DNA from: Pseudomonadota bacterium
Lineage (GTDB): Bacteria; Pseudomonadota; Gammaproteobacteria; Halothiobacillales; Halothiobacillaceae
Assembly (NCBI GenBank): GCA_021795795.1
Contig: JAJYPA010000305.1
Location: 1 to 9,287, forward strand
Length of the DNA: 9,287 nt
Direction of reading: 5' to 3'
In this document: one piece after another, positions 1-6,981 of the stretch
Position numbering within the stretch: the stretch's first letter is position 1
How the letters are laid out: each line of letters starts with the position of its first letter
Notes under the pieces: generated by a model
What the model was told of the DNA's origin: nothing
Databases searched by the model: none
Seen by the model: the letters and a program-made list of their open reading frames with translations, nothing else
Made by a program: the position numbers and the translations under genes

Positions 1-1
1 C

Positions 2-1387
2 ACCCAAAACGCCGCCGATGGGGCTGCCTACTCGGCCATGCAGTTGCAGGCGCGCCAGCTCAACTTCATCGCCTACACCAACCGCGCCATGGTGGCCAAT
101 CAGGTCGCCATGGGTCAGATGGTGAGTCTGGTCTCCTGGTCCAGATACGCAAAAACCCTTGGTGAAAACATTGATCACCTCGGCACCCTCGCCTCTTGGA
201 TACCGGGTGTCGGGCAAATCATCAAGAGCATTACCCAGACCATCCAGCAGATCAGCTCGGCCCTTGAAACGGGAGTATCCGCCATGTCGCGGGTGGCCAT
301 CCCGATTTTGGATCAAGCGGATTCCATCTACTCCTCCGCACAGGACGGATTCAATGTGAGCTTCTATACCGCGCTGCCCATTTGGATGAACCGGGTGGTG
401 GCATTCAATGACCCCAAGGCGGAAATAGACAATATGCTGGTGGGCATTGGGACAGTCCAATACAAGTTGGACAGGAACGCGTGGCTGACCCAATGGGGCG
501 GTACCGGCAGCAAGGGCAAGCCTCTGGCGCAGGCGCGCATGGCCACCCTCATCAACGCCTCCCGGGATGGTTTTACTGCGGAGCGCAACGCGCTCCCTAC
601 GCCCCTGCAACCGGTTGGCGACAAGAATTTGTATGCCGTCAAATGGCGCTTCGACCGCCGTGGCGGGAGCCAAATCGCTCAGGATCCCAATTCCGGCGAG
701 TACCTATGGTCGGGGATAGATACCCTGTCTTTTCGATTGTGGAACTGGAGGTGCGATTGGCGCGGTTGTCGCTGGAGAGGTGGGGGCGAAATGTCCTTGG
801 GTTATGGCGCCGCCCATACCACCAACCTCTCACAGTATGACTATGGCATGCGCCATTATACGGAAACTTATGCGGATCCAAATAATCCGGGGAAGGGGGA
901 TCAACACAGAAACATCCCTACCTATCAGGGTTCCTGGGGGGCCAACCCCCGCGCATCTTCCGTGGCCGCCTATCAAAATCCCGACCGCAGCGGCGGTTTC
1001 ACGCCTTCTCCTCTCGGCAGCAGACGCGAGGACGATGGCGGCATCAGCCGCTATTGGGACCTGGTGGGCCGCACGGCAGACAATACCGATAACGCCCCCA
1101 GTCTCATGGTTATGGTGCGCCACTCCCGCAATGCAGTGCGCGACTCTGTTACCGCTTTAGGCATTACCCGACATAACGACCACATCAACCTGGAACTTCC
1201 GCAAAAGGCGGACGGAAACGAGATACGCGCCGTCGCCAAAGCCCAAGTGTACTTTCGCCGCCCCACCTCCCTGTGGGTCCGGCCCGATAGACTGGACGAA
1301 CGCGGCAACCTCTTCAGTCCCTTCTGGGAGGCGCGGCTAGTGGATCTGACCGAAACTGAGCGAGCGGCCATTGCCGTTGCCAGATAA
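2..1387 (+). CDS. TadG-like Flp pilus-assembly protein (5' end missing)
   Basis: The reading frame is open to the left edge, so the true start and the expected membrane-anchoring N-terminus lie outside; 461 codons remain before TAA at 1385. The first residues in frame read TQNAADGAAYSAMQLQARQ, followed by LNFIAYTNRAMVANQVA. This resembles the N-terminal region of TadG-like pilus-assembly proteins, just after the transmembrane helix. The middle holds a Trp/Arg-rich patch with two Cys (WRCDWRGCRW, bases 746-775) followed by SLGYGAA. The C-terminus (AQVYFRRP, then NLFSPFWEARLVDLT) fits what I recall of the same group. Members are thought to be exported, inner-membrane-anchored factors for Flp pilus assembly, with unclear exact role. 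The next gene starts 17 bases on. An internal ATG at 38 is not the likely start, because homologous sequence continues upstream of it. Family assignment is from memory of the motifs; a von Willebrand A domain is not visible in this part. Confidence 0.8.
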   Translation, partial: TQNAADGAAYSAMQLQARQLNFIAYTNRAMVANQVAMGQMVSLVSWSRYAKTLGENIDHLGTLASWIPGVGQIIKSITQTIQQISSALETGVSAMSRVAIPILDQADSIYSSAQDGFNVSFYTALPIWMNRVVAFNDPKAEIDNMLVGIGTVQYKLDRNAWLTQWGGTGSKGKPLAQARMATLINASRDGFTAERNALPTPLQPVGDKNLYAVKWRFDRRGGSQIAQDPNSGEYLWSGIDTLSFRLWNWRCDWRGCRWRGGGEMSLGYGAAHTTNLSQYDYGMRHYTETYADPNNPGKGDQHRNIPTYQGSWGANPRASSVAAYQNPDRSGGFTPSPLGSRREDDGGISRYWDLVGRTADNTDNAPSLMVMVRHSRNAVRDSVTALGITRHNDHINLELPQKADGNEIRAVAKAQVYFRRPTSLWVRPDRLDERGNLFSPFWEARLVDLTETERAAIAVAR

Positions 1388-1391
1388 ACTT

Positions 1392-1397
1392 GGAGGG
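1392..1397 (+). promoter_or_regulatory. Ribosome binding site for the 1405 gene
   Basis: GGAGGG sits 7 bases before ATG 1405. It selects this ATG over the in-frame TTG at 1390, which would overlap the site itself. Confidence 0.75.
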
Positions 1398-1404
1398 CAT
1401 CACC

Positions 1405-2769
1405 ATGATCATGGCATTTTATTCCACTCCCCAAAGCGTCATCCAGAGGCGGCAAGCGGAATTGCATCGAGAAGGATCTTCCGGCTGGATGCAAGACAGG
1501 AAGAAGGCAGCGTACCTAGCAAGTCGTGACGCTGGCCCCCACAACAAGAGGCGGCCTTGCGCAAAGAGACACGATTCAGGCCCCAGCATCACCCTACTGG
1601 CGATGGCTTGCGCTCTATGGGCGCTTCCGGCATTCACCGTGTCCGGCACGGCCATGGCCCAGGATAATATCAGTCGAATACACGATGAGATCAGCGCCAA
1701 GTATCAACATAGATACCCAAAGCTGCCAGCTTACTGTAATGACTCTGACGCGCTGTCCTGGAACGATCCGCGCCGCCTAGAGTGTGCCAATATCATCGAC
1801 GAGCAAATGGAGATTTCTACGCGAGCAACGCGCGAGTTTTATGAACGGACGCGCCCGGAATTGGACAAAGCAGAGGCCCAGCTTCAACAGGCTGCGAAAG
1901 GTCTCGAACAACTCCGGTCCAAAACGACCGCCTCCTTCGCCATGACGGATACACCATCCATTACGCGGCCATCCGCTCCCCAGGGGAATACCGTCGACGG
2001 GAACCAGTTCGAGGCGCAGATGAATCATTTCATTCAACAGCCGAACTGGGCTACTACCCTGCTTCCGCAAGGTTGCCACTGGACCCAGAATTTTGATGAG
2101 TTACCGGACGTGCGCATCCCGGAGTCGCACGTACTCGCGCCTTCCCATCAAAAGGGCTGGAATACGTTAGTTTGCCGCGCCGCGGGGACGGTTAACGGCA
2201 TGAGTTATAGTGCCTCATGGAAGTATTTTGCATTTATTACCGATGCCGACTTCCATAAGGTTAAATCTTATCTGGAGCTTGGAGCAAGGGTAAATGGATG
2301 GCAGAGAAATGACCTCATGAAAGATGACGATCTTGTTTCCCAGCGCAAAAAAACTGACGATACACACACACCTGGACATCTTCTTTACAGTGCTTTTTAC
2401 ACGCGGCAGACAGCATCTCACAAAAGCACGCCGGTATCTGGCGCAGTAATTATGGACATCGACATTTCTGATCATGCAGTACGCGAAACCGACATCCAGA
2501 ATAAGGCTGCGCTCGAATATATCCGTGCCTATCATATCGACCCCACATCCCTGAAAGTCGTCGTGATCAATATTACCGGTAGCGGCGGCGCATTTTTCAT
2601 TCCACCGGGTGGCGGACGAAATTTGCCCGCTGCCGTTCCCCCTTCGTTGGGTCAACTGGAACGTAGCGACACCTTGCACATGCCTCTCCAACTCCCGAGA
2701 AAACCTTCCTGGCCGGTTTCCGGTGAAGCCATCCGAGGGAATCCGCGTGTCTACAACTGGTTTCAATAA
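1405..2769 (+). CDS. Uncharacterised exported protein in Tad operon
   Basis: I do not recognise this 454-residue protein. A hydrophobic segment (residues 61-85, SITLLAMACALWALP onward) ends in TAMA|Q, a good Sec signal peptidase site after Ala85. It is preceded by an unusually long, basic 60-residue N-region. ATG 1489 (Met29) is an alternative, weaker start that would shorten it. The mature part has a charged helical stretch that may form a coiled coil (about 131-175), a Ser/Thr/Pro-rich linker (about 174-195) and a C-terminal domain of about 255 residues. That domain contains a Gly-rich loop (TGSGGAFFIPPGGGR, from Thr391). Mature cysteines lie at 111, 127, 224 and 257, so two disulphides are possible. 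Its place between TadG-like and TadE-like genes suggests a periplasmic pilus accessory or pilus-tip role; this is inference from position only. Part of the gene (about 2221-2400) is much lower in G+C than its neighbours. Confidence 0.75.
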   Translation: MIMAFYSTPQSVIQRRQAELHREGSSGWMQDRKKAAYLASRDAGPHNKRRPCAKRHDSGPSITLLAMACALWALPAFTVSGTAMAQDNISRIHDEISAKYQHRYPKLPAYCNDSDALSWNDPRRLECANIIDEQMEISTRATREFYERTRPELDKAEAQLQQAAKGLEQLRSKTTASFAMTDTPSITRPSAPQGNTVDGNQFEAQMNHFIQQPNWATTLLPQGCHWTQNFDELPDVRIPESHVLAPSHQKGWNTLVCRAAGTVNGMSYSASWKYFAFITDADFHKVKSYLELGARVNGWQRNDLMKDDDLVSQRKKTDDTHTPGHLLYSAFYTRQTASHKSTPVSGAVIMDIDISDHAVRETDIQNKAALEYIRAYHIDPTSLKVVVINITGSGGAFFIPPGGGRNLPAAVPPSLGQLERSDTLHMPLQLPRKPSWPVSGEAIRGNPRVYNWFQ

Positions 2770-2778
2770 GTGATTTTT

Positions 2779-3630
2779 ATGGCCATTACGCGAAAATGCA
2801 CATTGCGTAACATCCATGCAAACCTCTGTTTGGGCGTTTTTACTGGCGGCGCAGAGCGCGGAGAAAGCGGGCAGTCCCTGACCGAATTTGCCGTGGTAGG
2901 CGCCCTGGTTTTGGTGCCGCTATTCCTCTTCACCGGCTACATCGGCAAGTGGGGTTTTACCCAACTGCGGGCCATCGAAGCGGTGCGCTACGTGGCATGG
3001 GAACGCACCGTCTGGCGAACCGCACCACCCAGCGGCCGCGCGTGGGCTGCCATCAAATCGGACGATCAATTGCGAGAGGAAGTCGCCCAGCGTTTTTTCA
3101 GCGGCAGAGGGGAAGCCATCACGGCTAGTACGGCATCCACGGCCATTGGCACAAGCCACGAGCCGCTTCTGACCCGTCACGACGGACAGCCCTTGCTGGC
3201 CGACCGCGCGCAAGTCGCCGTGGAAACCCATGAGGAGGCGGCCCCAGCGCTATTGAAAGGCGCTTGGGGCATCGGACAGAAGCTCCTTGGCCTCGGCGGC
3301 GGTTTTCCTTTGGAGATGAGCGGACCAACCGTGGCCACGGTGAGCGTGCCGATTACCGGGATTCCGCAGTTCCAAGAACTCGCCCGCCCCCTCACCTTTA
3401 CGGCGCAAGCCGCGGTGCTGACCGATGCCTGGACGGCCAATGGCCCGGGCGAAGAAAAACGTCTGGTGCAAGGAATGCTTCCCAGCAACTGGCTGAACAA
3501 CCCGGCGGTGAAGAGCGTAGCTGCTGTCGGGATCTGGTTATTCCCGGAATTGGGCCGATTCGAACCAGCTACGGTGGACCCCGAAGTGCAGTATGGCGAC
3601 CGTTTGCAGCCCATGCCGAGACAACCATGA
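2779..3630 (+). CDS. TadE-like pilus assembly protein (pseudopilin-type N-terminus)
   Basis: This 283-residue protein carries a class III prepilin-like processing site, ESG|QSLTEF, with Gly31 as the last leader residue and the conserved Glu at +5. A hydrophobic helix follows (about 38-55, VVGALVLVPLFLF), then WGFTQLRAIEAVRYVAWE, the amphipathic continuation usual in TadE-type proteins. In TadE/TadF proteins the leader is removed by a prepilin peptidase and the product acts as a minor pilin or assembly factor. The rest is exported; its C-terminal part (SVPITGIPQF, then FEPATVDPEV and DRL) fits larger TadE-like proteins that I remember from Tad loci. ATG 2779 is chosen over GTG 2770, which directly follows the previous stop; neither has a clear Shine-Dalgarno site, so translation may be coupled to the upstream gene. 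The last four bases (ATGA) overlap the next start. Confidence 0.75.
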   Translation: MAITRKCTLRNIHANLCLGVFTGGAERGESGQSLTEFAVVGALVLVPLFLFTGYIGKWGFTQLRAIEAVRYVAWERTVWRTAPPSGRAWAAIKSDDQLREEVAQRFFSGRGEAITASTASTAIGTSHEPLLTRHDGQPLLADRAQVAVETHEEAAPALLKGAWGIGQKLLGLGGGFPLEMSGPTVATVSVPITGIPQFQELARPLTFTAQAAVLTDAWTANGPGEEKRLVQGMLPSNWLNNPAVKSVAAVGIWLFPELGRFEPATVDPEVQYGDRLQPMPRQP

Positions 3631-4358
3631 TCCCCGCGGCCGACAACCCCCAGCACGCCTCGACGAAATTGGAACGGCGCATTGCCCGGAGAGGTGCGTT
3701 AGTGATGCTCCTTTGCGCCAGCACGGCACTTCTCGCCGCCCCCTCCGCAAGGGCCGAGGAATGGCCGCTCCTCCCCTTGCCGGCCGATGCCCACAGCGCG
3801 CCGCTCGCCCAGCGCCTCAAGGTCAACGGCGTGACCTTGCGTGCGCTGCAATTCCACATGACCGCTTCCGAGGTGGCGGCCACCCAACTCTTCCAGAAGG
3901 GCTGCCGCGACCTAGGCGGCATGCCCACCGACAACCGTCTGCGTGAGGGCCATGTGCAAGGCTGTGTGCGCCCTCCTTATTCCATGACTGCCCAGTGGCA
4001 TCAGGAAGGCCAGAAGATCTTCGGCACCATCTCCACCCTGCGTCTGGATGAAAAGCCGCAACGGTCACCCCTGCCGGAAGATATGTCGCTCCCGCCCCTG
4101 ACCACGCTGGAAGAGGACATGGAAAGCGAGGACGGTCCCGTTCATGGTCGGGTATTGCGGCTCAGCTCCACCTTGGGACCGCAGAGCATCCGGAACTATT
4201 TTGTCGGGCATCTGGAGGCGCAGGGTTGGCGCGCCCTGTTGCCCACCCGTCCCGAAGGGCCGGCACTGTCCTTCGACAAGGGCCGGGCCCACCTGGACAT
4301 GGTCATAGGGCGTGCCGGCGTAGGCAGCCAAATGGTGCTGGTTTGGGATTATCGCTGA
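3627..4358 (+). CDS. Uncharacterised periplasmic protein in Tad operon
   Basis: This 243-residue protein has a Sec signal peptide: twin-Arg pairs and basic residues (16-22), a hydrophobic core (about 24-38) and cleavage after ARA (Ala43). The start ATG 3627 forms an ATGA overlap with the TadE-like gene. In-frame sequence upstream of it only overlaps that gene and is not needed. Two regions look alike in layout: strand-helix at about 71-98 and again at about 176-203 (ending in AQGWRAL), each followed by beta-rich sequence. This suggests a duplicated small alpha/beta domain, joined by an acidic Pro-rich linker (about 141-170). Cys93 and Cys113 in the first unit could pair. I know no named family for it. 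Lying directly before the pilin-like gene and CpaB, it is plausibly a periplasmic partner of pilus or secretin assembly, but no catalytic motif is seen. Confidence 0.75.
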   Translation: MIPAADNPQHASTKLERRIARRGALVMLLCASTALLAAPSARAEEWPLLPLPADAHSAPLAQRLKVNGVTLRALQFHMTASEVAATQLFQKGCRDLGGMPTDNRLREGHVQGCVRPPYSMTAQWHQEGQKIFGTISTLRLDEKPQRSPLPEDMSLPPLTTLEEDMESEDGPVHGRVLRLSSTLGPQSIRNYFVGHLEAQGWRALLPTRPEGPALSFDKGRAHLDMVIGRAGVGSQMVLVWDYR

Positions 4359-4359
4359 T

Positions 4360-4364
4360 GGAGA
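4360..4364 (+). promoter_or_regulatory. Ribosome binding site deciding the pilin-like start
   Basis: GGAGA lies 8 bases before ATG 4373 and favours it over the in-frame ATG at 4358. The 4358 ATG overlaps the upstream stop (TGATG) and has only a weak GGA before it. Confidence 0.5.
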
Positions 4365-4372
4365 CCGATCAG

Positions 4373-4594
4373 ATGGCGGACTTTCATTACCCGGGAAACG
4401 ATTGGTCTGCCGGAAAAGAGCGGCTTCCCGGTGCGGAGTCCGGGCAATCCAGCATCGAGTACATCATCGTCGCCTTCGTCGTAGCCATGATTTTGATGGC
4501 CGGCGATCCCAGCCCCATTGCCCAGCTCATGAATGCCCTGCGCACGTTCTATCAGGACTATTCCTGGGCCCTTTCCCTTGCAGCCATTCCCTGA
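4373..4594 (+). CDS. Small Flp-like pilin / pseudopilin candidate
   Basis: This 73-residue protein has the processing motif ESG|QSSIEY, matching the Flp pattern G/xxxxEY with Glu at +5 and Tyr at +6 (residues 29 and 30). A hydrophobic helix follows (YIIVAFVVAMILMA). Cleavage would leave a 24-residue leader and a mature peptide of 49 residues, within the small size typical of Flp pilins. The mature C-terminus (SPIAQLMNALRTFYQDYSWA) is a second amphipathic helix ending in aromatic residues. It could be the major pilin, or a minor pilin of the TadE/TadF kind; the aromatic tail and location away from the start of the operon favour minor pilin. Start choice: ATG 4373 has a GGAGA site; ATG 4358 (78 residues) is the alternative, coupled to the upstream stop. 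The stop codon at 4592 overlaps the ribosome binding site of cpaB. Confidence 0.75.
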   Translation: MADFHYPGNDWSAGKERLPGAESGQSSIEYIIVAFVVAMILMAGDPSPIAQLMNALRTFYQDYSWALSLAAIP

Positions 4595-4598
4595 GGAG
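4593..4598 (+). promoter_or_regulatory. Ribosome binding site for cpaB
   Basis: GAGGAG lies 5 bases before GTG 4604 and supports this GTG over ATG 4616, which would be 17 bases away. It overlaps the stop codon of the preceding gene. Confidence 0.7.
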
Positions 4599-4603
4599 CG
4601 ATC

Positions 4604-5662
4604 GTGGCGACCCCGATGAACCCTGAACCAAAACCCACCACAGTCATGCGCAAAAGCCGTTCTCTGACCGGCTGGGCCATTTTTCTGGTGGCCATTCTAA
4701 CCGGGTTAGGCGCGGCCATCCTGGCGATCCGCACCATTCACCAACACGAGGCCGATATCCAGGCGCGACTGGAAAAAGCGTTCGCCCGGCCAGGCGAATC
4801 CACCATCGATGCGGTGGTACCCATCAGGGGCCTGTCCGAGGGCAGCGCCTTGACCCTCACCGACGTAGCGCGCCGCCCCATCCCCGCAGACACGGCTCCC
4901 TCGGGCGTCATCACCGTGGAGGAATTTTCGCGCTATGAGGGCCGTCGGCTACTCATTCCGGCACAAAAAGGCAAGCCTTTGGTGGCGGCCATGTTTGCTA
5001 CCAAGAACAGCCTTGCCGGTTACCTGGATGACCGCCATATCGCCATGACGGTGACGGTGGATACGGTGAACTCTCTGGACAACATGCTCATCCCTGGTGA
5101 TCTGGTGGACATCCTGTGGGTCAGTCAGCCGCCTGCCTCTGCAGCCCTCCCCGGGGGCGCCGCACCCGGCATGGGCGCCATCACCCCGGTTTCCGGGGGA
5201 GGGCAGGGCGAGGCCGTGCGTTTTCTCGAACAGGGTGTAAGGGTGCTGACGACGGGCAAGTCCCTCGTCCCCAATGCCCCAGCGAACGGGGAGGAACATT
5301 ATGGCACCCTCACCCTCGAATTGACCCCCCTGCAGGCCCAACGCCTCATGTTGGCACAGAAAAACGGCGAGATCCGTATCGTACTGCGCAACGCCAATCA
5401 GAATGCGCCCTGGTCCCATGGGACGCTGGCCCTGCGGGACATCCTCGGCGTAGGTCGCGGCCCCGGCGGCATCGAATACATCATCGGGGGATCCGCAGAA
5501 GGCGGCGCAGCGCAGGTGCGTCACGTGATCTCGGCGGGCGACGCCAAGGCTGGTGGGGTGGCCCCCGCGCCCCAGCCTCTGCTCCCCGGGGAGCCGCGCA
5601 CCGAGATCCGCTATCTGCCCCTTCCCTATCTCCCCAGCTCCGCAGGCCAAGGTCAACCATGA
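4604..5662 (+). CDS. cpaB: CpaB/RcpC, Flp pilus assembly protein
   Basis: At 352 residues it has the usual CpaB/RcpC plan. Residues 1-20 are a basic cytoplasmic tail. One transmembrane helix spans about 22-44 (WAIFLVAILTGLGAAILAI). An SAF-like domain runs from about 69 to 133, with a charged helix (about 48-60) before it. The RcpC/CpaB domain then starts at about 144 with the telling signature MTVTVDTVNSLDNMLIPGDLVDIL (residues 148-171) and continues to about 285 (TLTLELTPLQAQRLMLA). A flexible Gly/Ala/Pro linker lies at 176-202 and a Pro-rich tail at 313-352. CpaB proteins are anchored in the inner membrane, reach into the periplasm and are thought to stabilise or gate the secretin. The gene begins at GTG 4604 with a strong ribosome binding site. 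Its last four bases (ATGA) overlap the secretin start, as expected for partners made together. Confidence 0.92.
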   Translation: MATPMNPEPKPTTVMRKSRSLTGWAIFLVAILTGLGAAILAIRTIHQHEADIQARLEKAFARPGESTIDAVVPIRGLSEGSALTLTDVARRPIPADTAPSGVITVEEFSRYEGRRLLIPAQKGKPLVAAMFATKNSLAGYLDDRHIAMTVTVDTVNSLDNMLIPGDLVDILWVSQPPASAALPGGAAPGMGAITPVSGGGQGEAVRFLEQGVRVLTTGKSLVPNAPANGEEHYGTLTLELTPLQAQRLMLAQKNGEIRIVLRNANQNAPWSHGTLALRDILGVGRGPGGIEYIIGGSAEGGAAQVRHVISAGDAKAGGVAPAPQPLLPGEPRTEIRYLPLPYLPSSAGQGQP

Positions 5663-6972
5663 AAGGTTCTCGTCTGAAACTCATCAGTATCGCCCTCATC
5701 ACCGGTCTGGGCGCCATCCCCGGCGCCCGGGCGGACGTCGGCGGCGACACCATCGAACTCTATACCGGCCAAGTGCGCATCCTGCCGGTAGCGCCCGTCA
5801 AACGGGTGGCCGTCGGCAATGGCAAAATCCTCAGCGTGACCGTGGTGGATGGTAGAGAGCTGTTGCTCCTGGCCGAGGGCGCCGGCGAGACCAGCCTGCA
5901 TCTATGGTTGAAAAACGGGGAGGAGCGCGCCGCCCGGATACTCATCGCCCCCGCTAACGTCGGCCGGGCCGCTGCCGAGATCCGCGAACTCCTCGGTGTC
6001 AAGAGCACCGCCACCGTGCGCATCGTCGGCGACAAGGTCGTCGTGGACGGCAAGGACCTGTCCGCCGAAACCCTGGCGCGCATCAATACGCTGGCCAAGA
6101 TCTACCCCAACACCGTCGCTCTTGCCGAACCGGAGCGCGTGCGCATGGAAAAAATGATCTGGCTGGATGTCAAGATTCTGGAAATGAAAAAAACCACTAC
6201 GGAGCAATACGGCATCAATTGGAACAAGACCATCAATGGACTACAAGCCGCCGCTGCCGGGGATTTTGTCTCCAATAATATCTTTCGGCTGAATCAAGGA
6301 GGCGAGTTTCAATTCCCGGCGCAGCAAACCCAGGGGTTTCCCCTCAGCATTTCACCTTTTGCCGTCAATTTTGGCCTGATCAGCAAGATTACCTCGCAGA
6401 TCAACTTTGCCTTGAACCGTGGCGATGCCTATCTATTGGCCAACCCCAAACTCAGCGCCCGCAGCGGGGGAGAGGCATCTTTTTTGGCTGGCGGGCAGGT
6501 GCCTATCCCCTTGGCCATCGGCTTCGGACAGACCAGCGTTCAGTTCAAAGATTATGGGATCGTATTGAATTTCAAACCCGTGGCGGATGATCGGGGCAAC
6601 ATTACCTTGGGAGTGAATACCGAAGTCAGTGATATTGATCGTTCGGTTTCGGTACAGGGCATCCCCGGCTTTTTTACACGCAAAACCAAAGCCGAAATCA
6701 ACGTCCGGGACAGCGAAACCATGGTGATTTCCGGCCTTCTCAGTGCCAATGCGGCACAGGATGCCGACCAAATCCCCGGGCTTGGCGACATTCCCGTGCT
6801 CGGCAATCTGTTCAAGTCCACCAATTTCCGTTCCGGTCGGTCGGAATTGGTCATCCTGGTCACCCCCAAGATCGTCACGCCCGGCTCCCTGGAAAATATC
6901 CAGGAAGAGTCCCGCGGCAAAGTCATCGAAAACACCTTCAAAAAGACTCTGGGTAAAGGGCTCATCGATTAG
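5659..6972 (+). CDS. cpaC: CpaC/RcpA, Tad pilus outer-membrane secretin
   Basis: This 437-residue protein has a Sec signal peptide cleaved after ARA (Ala25). An N-terminal pilus-secretin domain follows (about 30-98; LYTGQVRILPVAPVKRVAVG), then a BON-like domain (about 100-160). The secretin domain spans about 165-406. Diagnostic secretin motifs are visible: ANPKLSARSGGEASFLAGG (261-279), VPIPLA, IPGLGDIPVLGNLF (372-385) and ELVILVTPKIV (396-406). The length is near the usual 430-500 for CpaC. It would form the multimeric outer-membrane pore through which the Flp pilus passes. The start ATG 5659 overlaps the cpaB stop (ATGA) and has AAGG 6 bases before it; longer in-frame sequence upstream is only the overlap with cpaB. 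A perfect 7-bp G+C stem (5709-5715 with 5722-5728) lies in the signal-peptide codons; such stems are common by chance in DNA this rich in G+C. Confidence 0.95.
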   Translation: MKGSRLKLISIALITGLGAIPGARADVGGDTIELYTGQVRILPVAPVKRVAVGNGKILSVTVVDGRELLLLAEGAGETSLHLWLKNGEERAARILIAPANVGRAAAEIRELLGVKSTATVRIVGDKVVVDGKDLSAETLARINTLAKIYPNTVALAEPERVRMEKMIWLDVKILEMKKTTTEQYGINWNKTINGLQAAAAGDFVSNNIFRLNQGGEFQFPAQQTQGFPLSISPFAVNFGLISKITSQINFALNRGDAYLLANPKLSARSGGEASFLAGGQVPIPLAIGFGQTSVQFKDYGIVLNFKPVADDRGNITLGVNTEVSDIDRSVSVQGIPGFFTRKTKAEINVRDSETMVISGLLSANAAQDADQIPGLGDIPVLGNLFKSTNFRSGRSELVILVTPKIVTPGSLENIQEESRGKVIENTFKKTLGKGLID

Positions 6973-6975
6973 GAG
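6971..6975 (+). promoter_or_regulatory. Ribosome binding site for cpaF
   Basis: AGGAG overlaps the secretin stop codon and lies 6 bases before ATG 6982. Confidence 0.7.
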
Positions 6976-6981
6976 ATTCTT

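Noticed and set aside
936..950. GGGGG/CCCCC hairpin in the TadG-like gene
   Set aside because: Short stem inside coding sequence with no T-run; not a terminator.
2347..2353. Run of seven A within the unknown exported gene, followed by a short AC repeat (2362-2371)
   Set aside because: The frame (AAA AAA ACT after CGC) does not make a canonical -1 slippery heptamer, both runs are short, and the frame is intact on either side.
3264..3626. In-frame extension upstream of the 3627 gene
   Set aside because: It overlaps the TadE-like gene; the signal peptide and ATGA overlap place the start at 3627.
5184..5198. CCCCGG-TTT-CCGGGG hairpin in the cpaB linker
   Set aside because: No T-run follows and it lies in Gly/Pro-rich codons; six-pair G+C stems are expected by chance here.
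4949..5656. Long open frame on the minus strand (235 codons)
   Set aside because: It lies fully antisense to cpaB, whose domains are clear; G+C-rich codon bias creates such mirror frames. Same verdict for 7555-8319 and 2215-2817 on the minus strand.
5116..5658. In-frame extension upstream of the secretin start
   Set aside because: It overlaps cpaB almost completely and reads as low-complexity Arg/Pro/Gly sequence; the signal peptide begins at ATG 5659.
5709..5728. Seven-pair stem GGGCGCC/GGCGCCC in the secretin signal-peptide codons
   Set aside because: Could slow early translation, but several seven-pair stems (also 580-596) are expected by chance in a window this rich in G+C.
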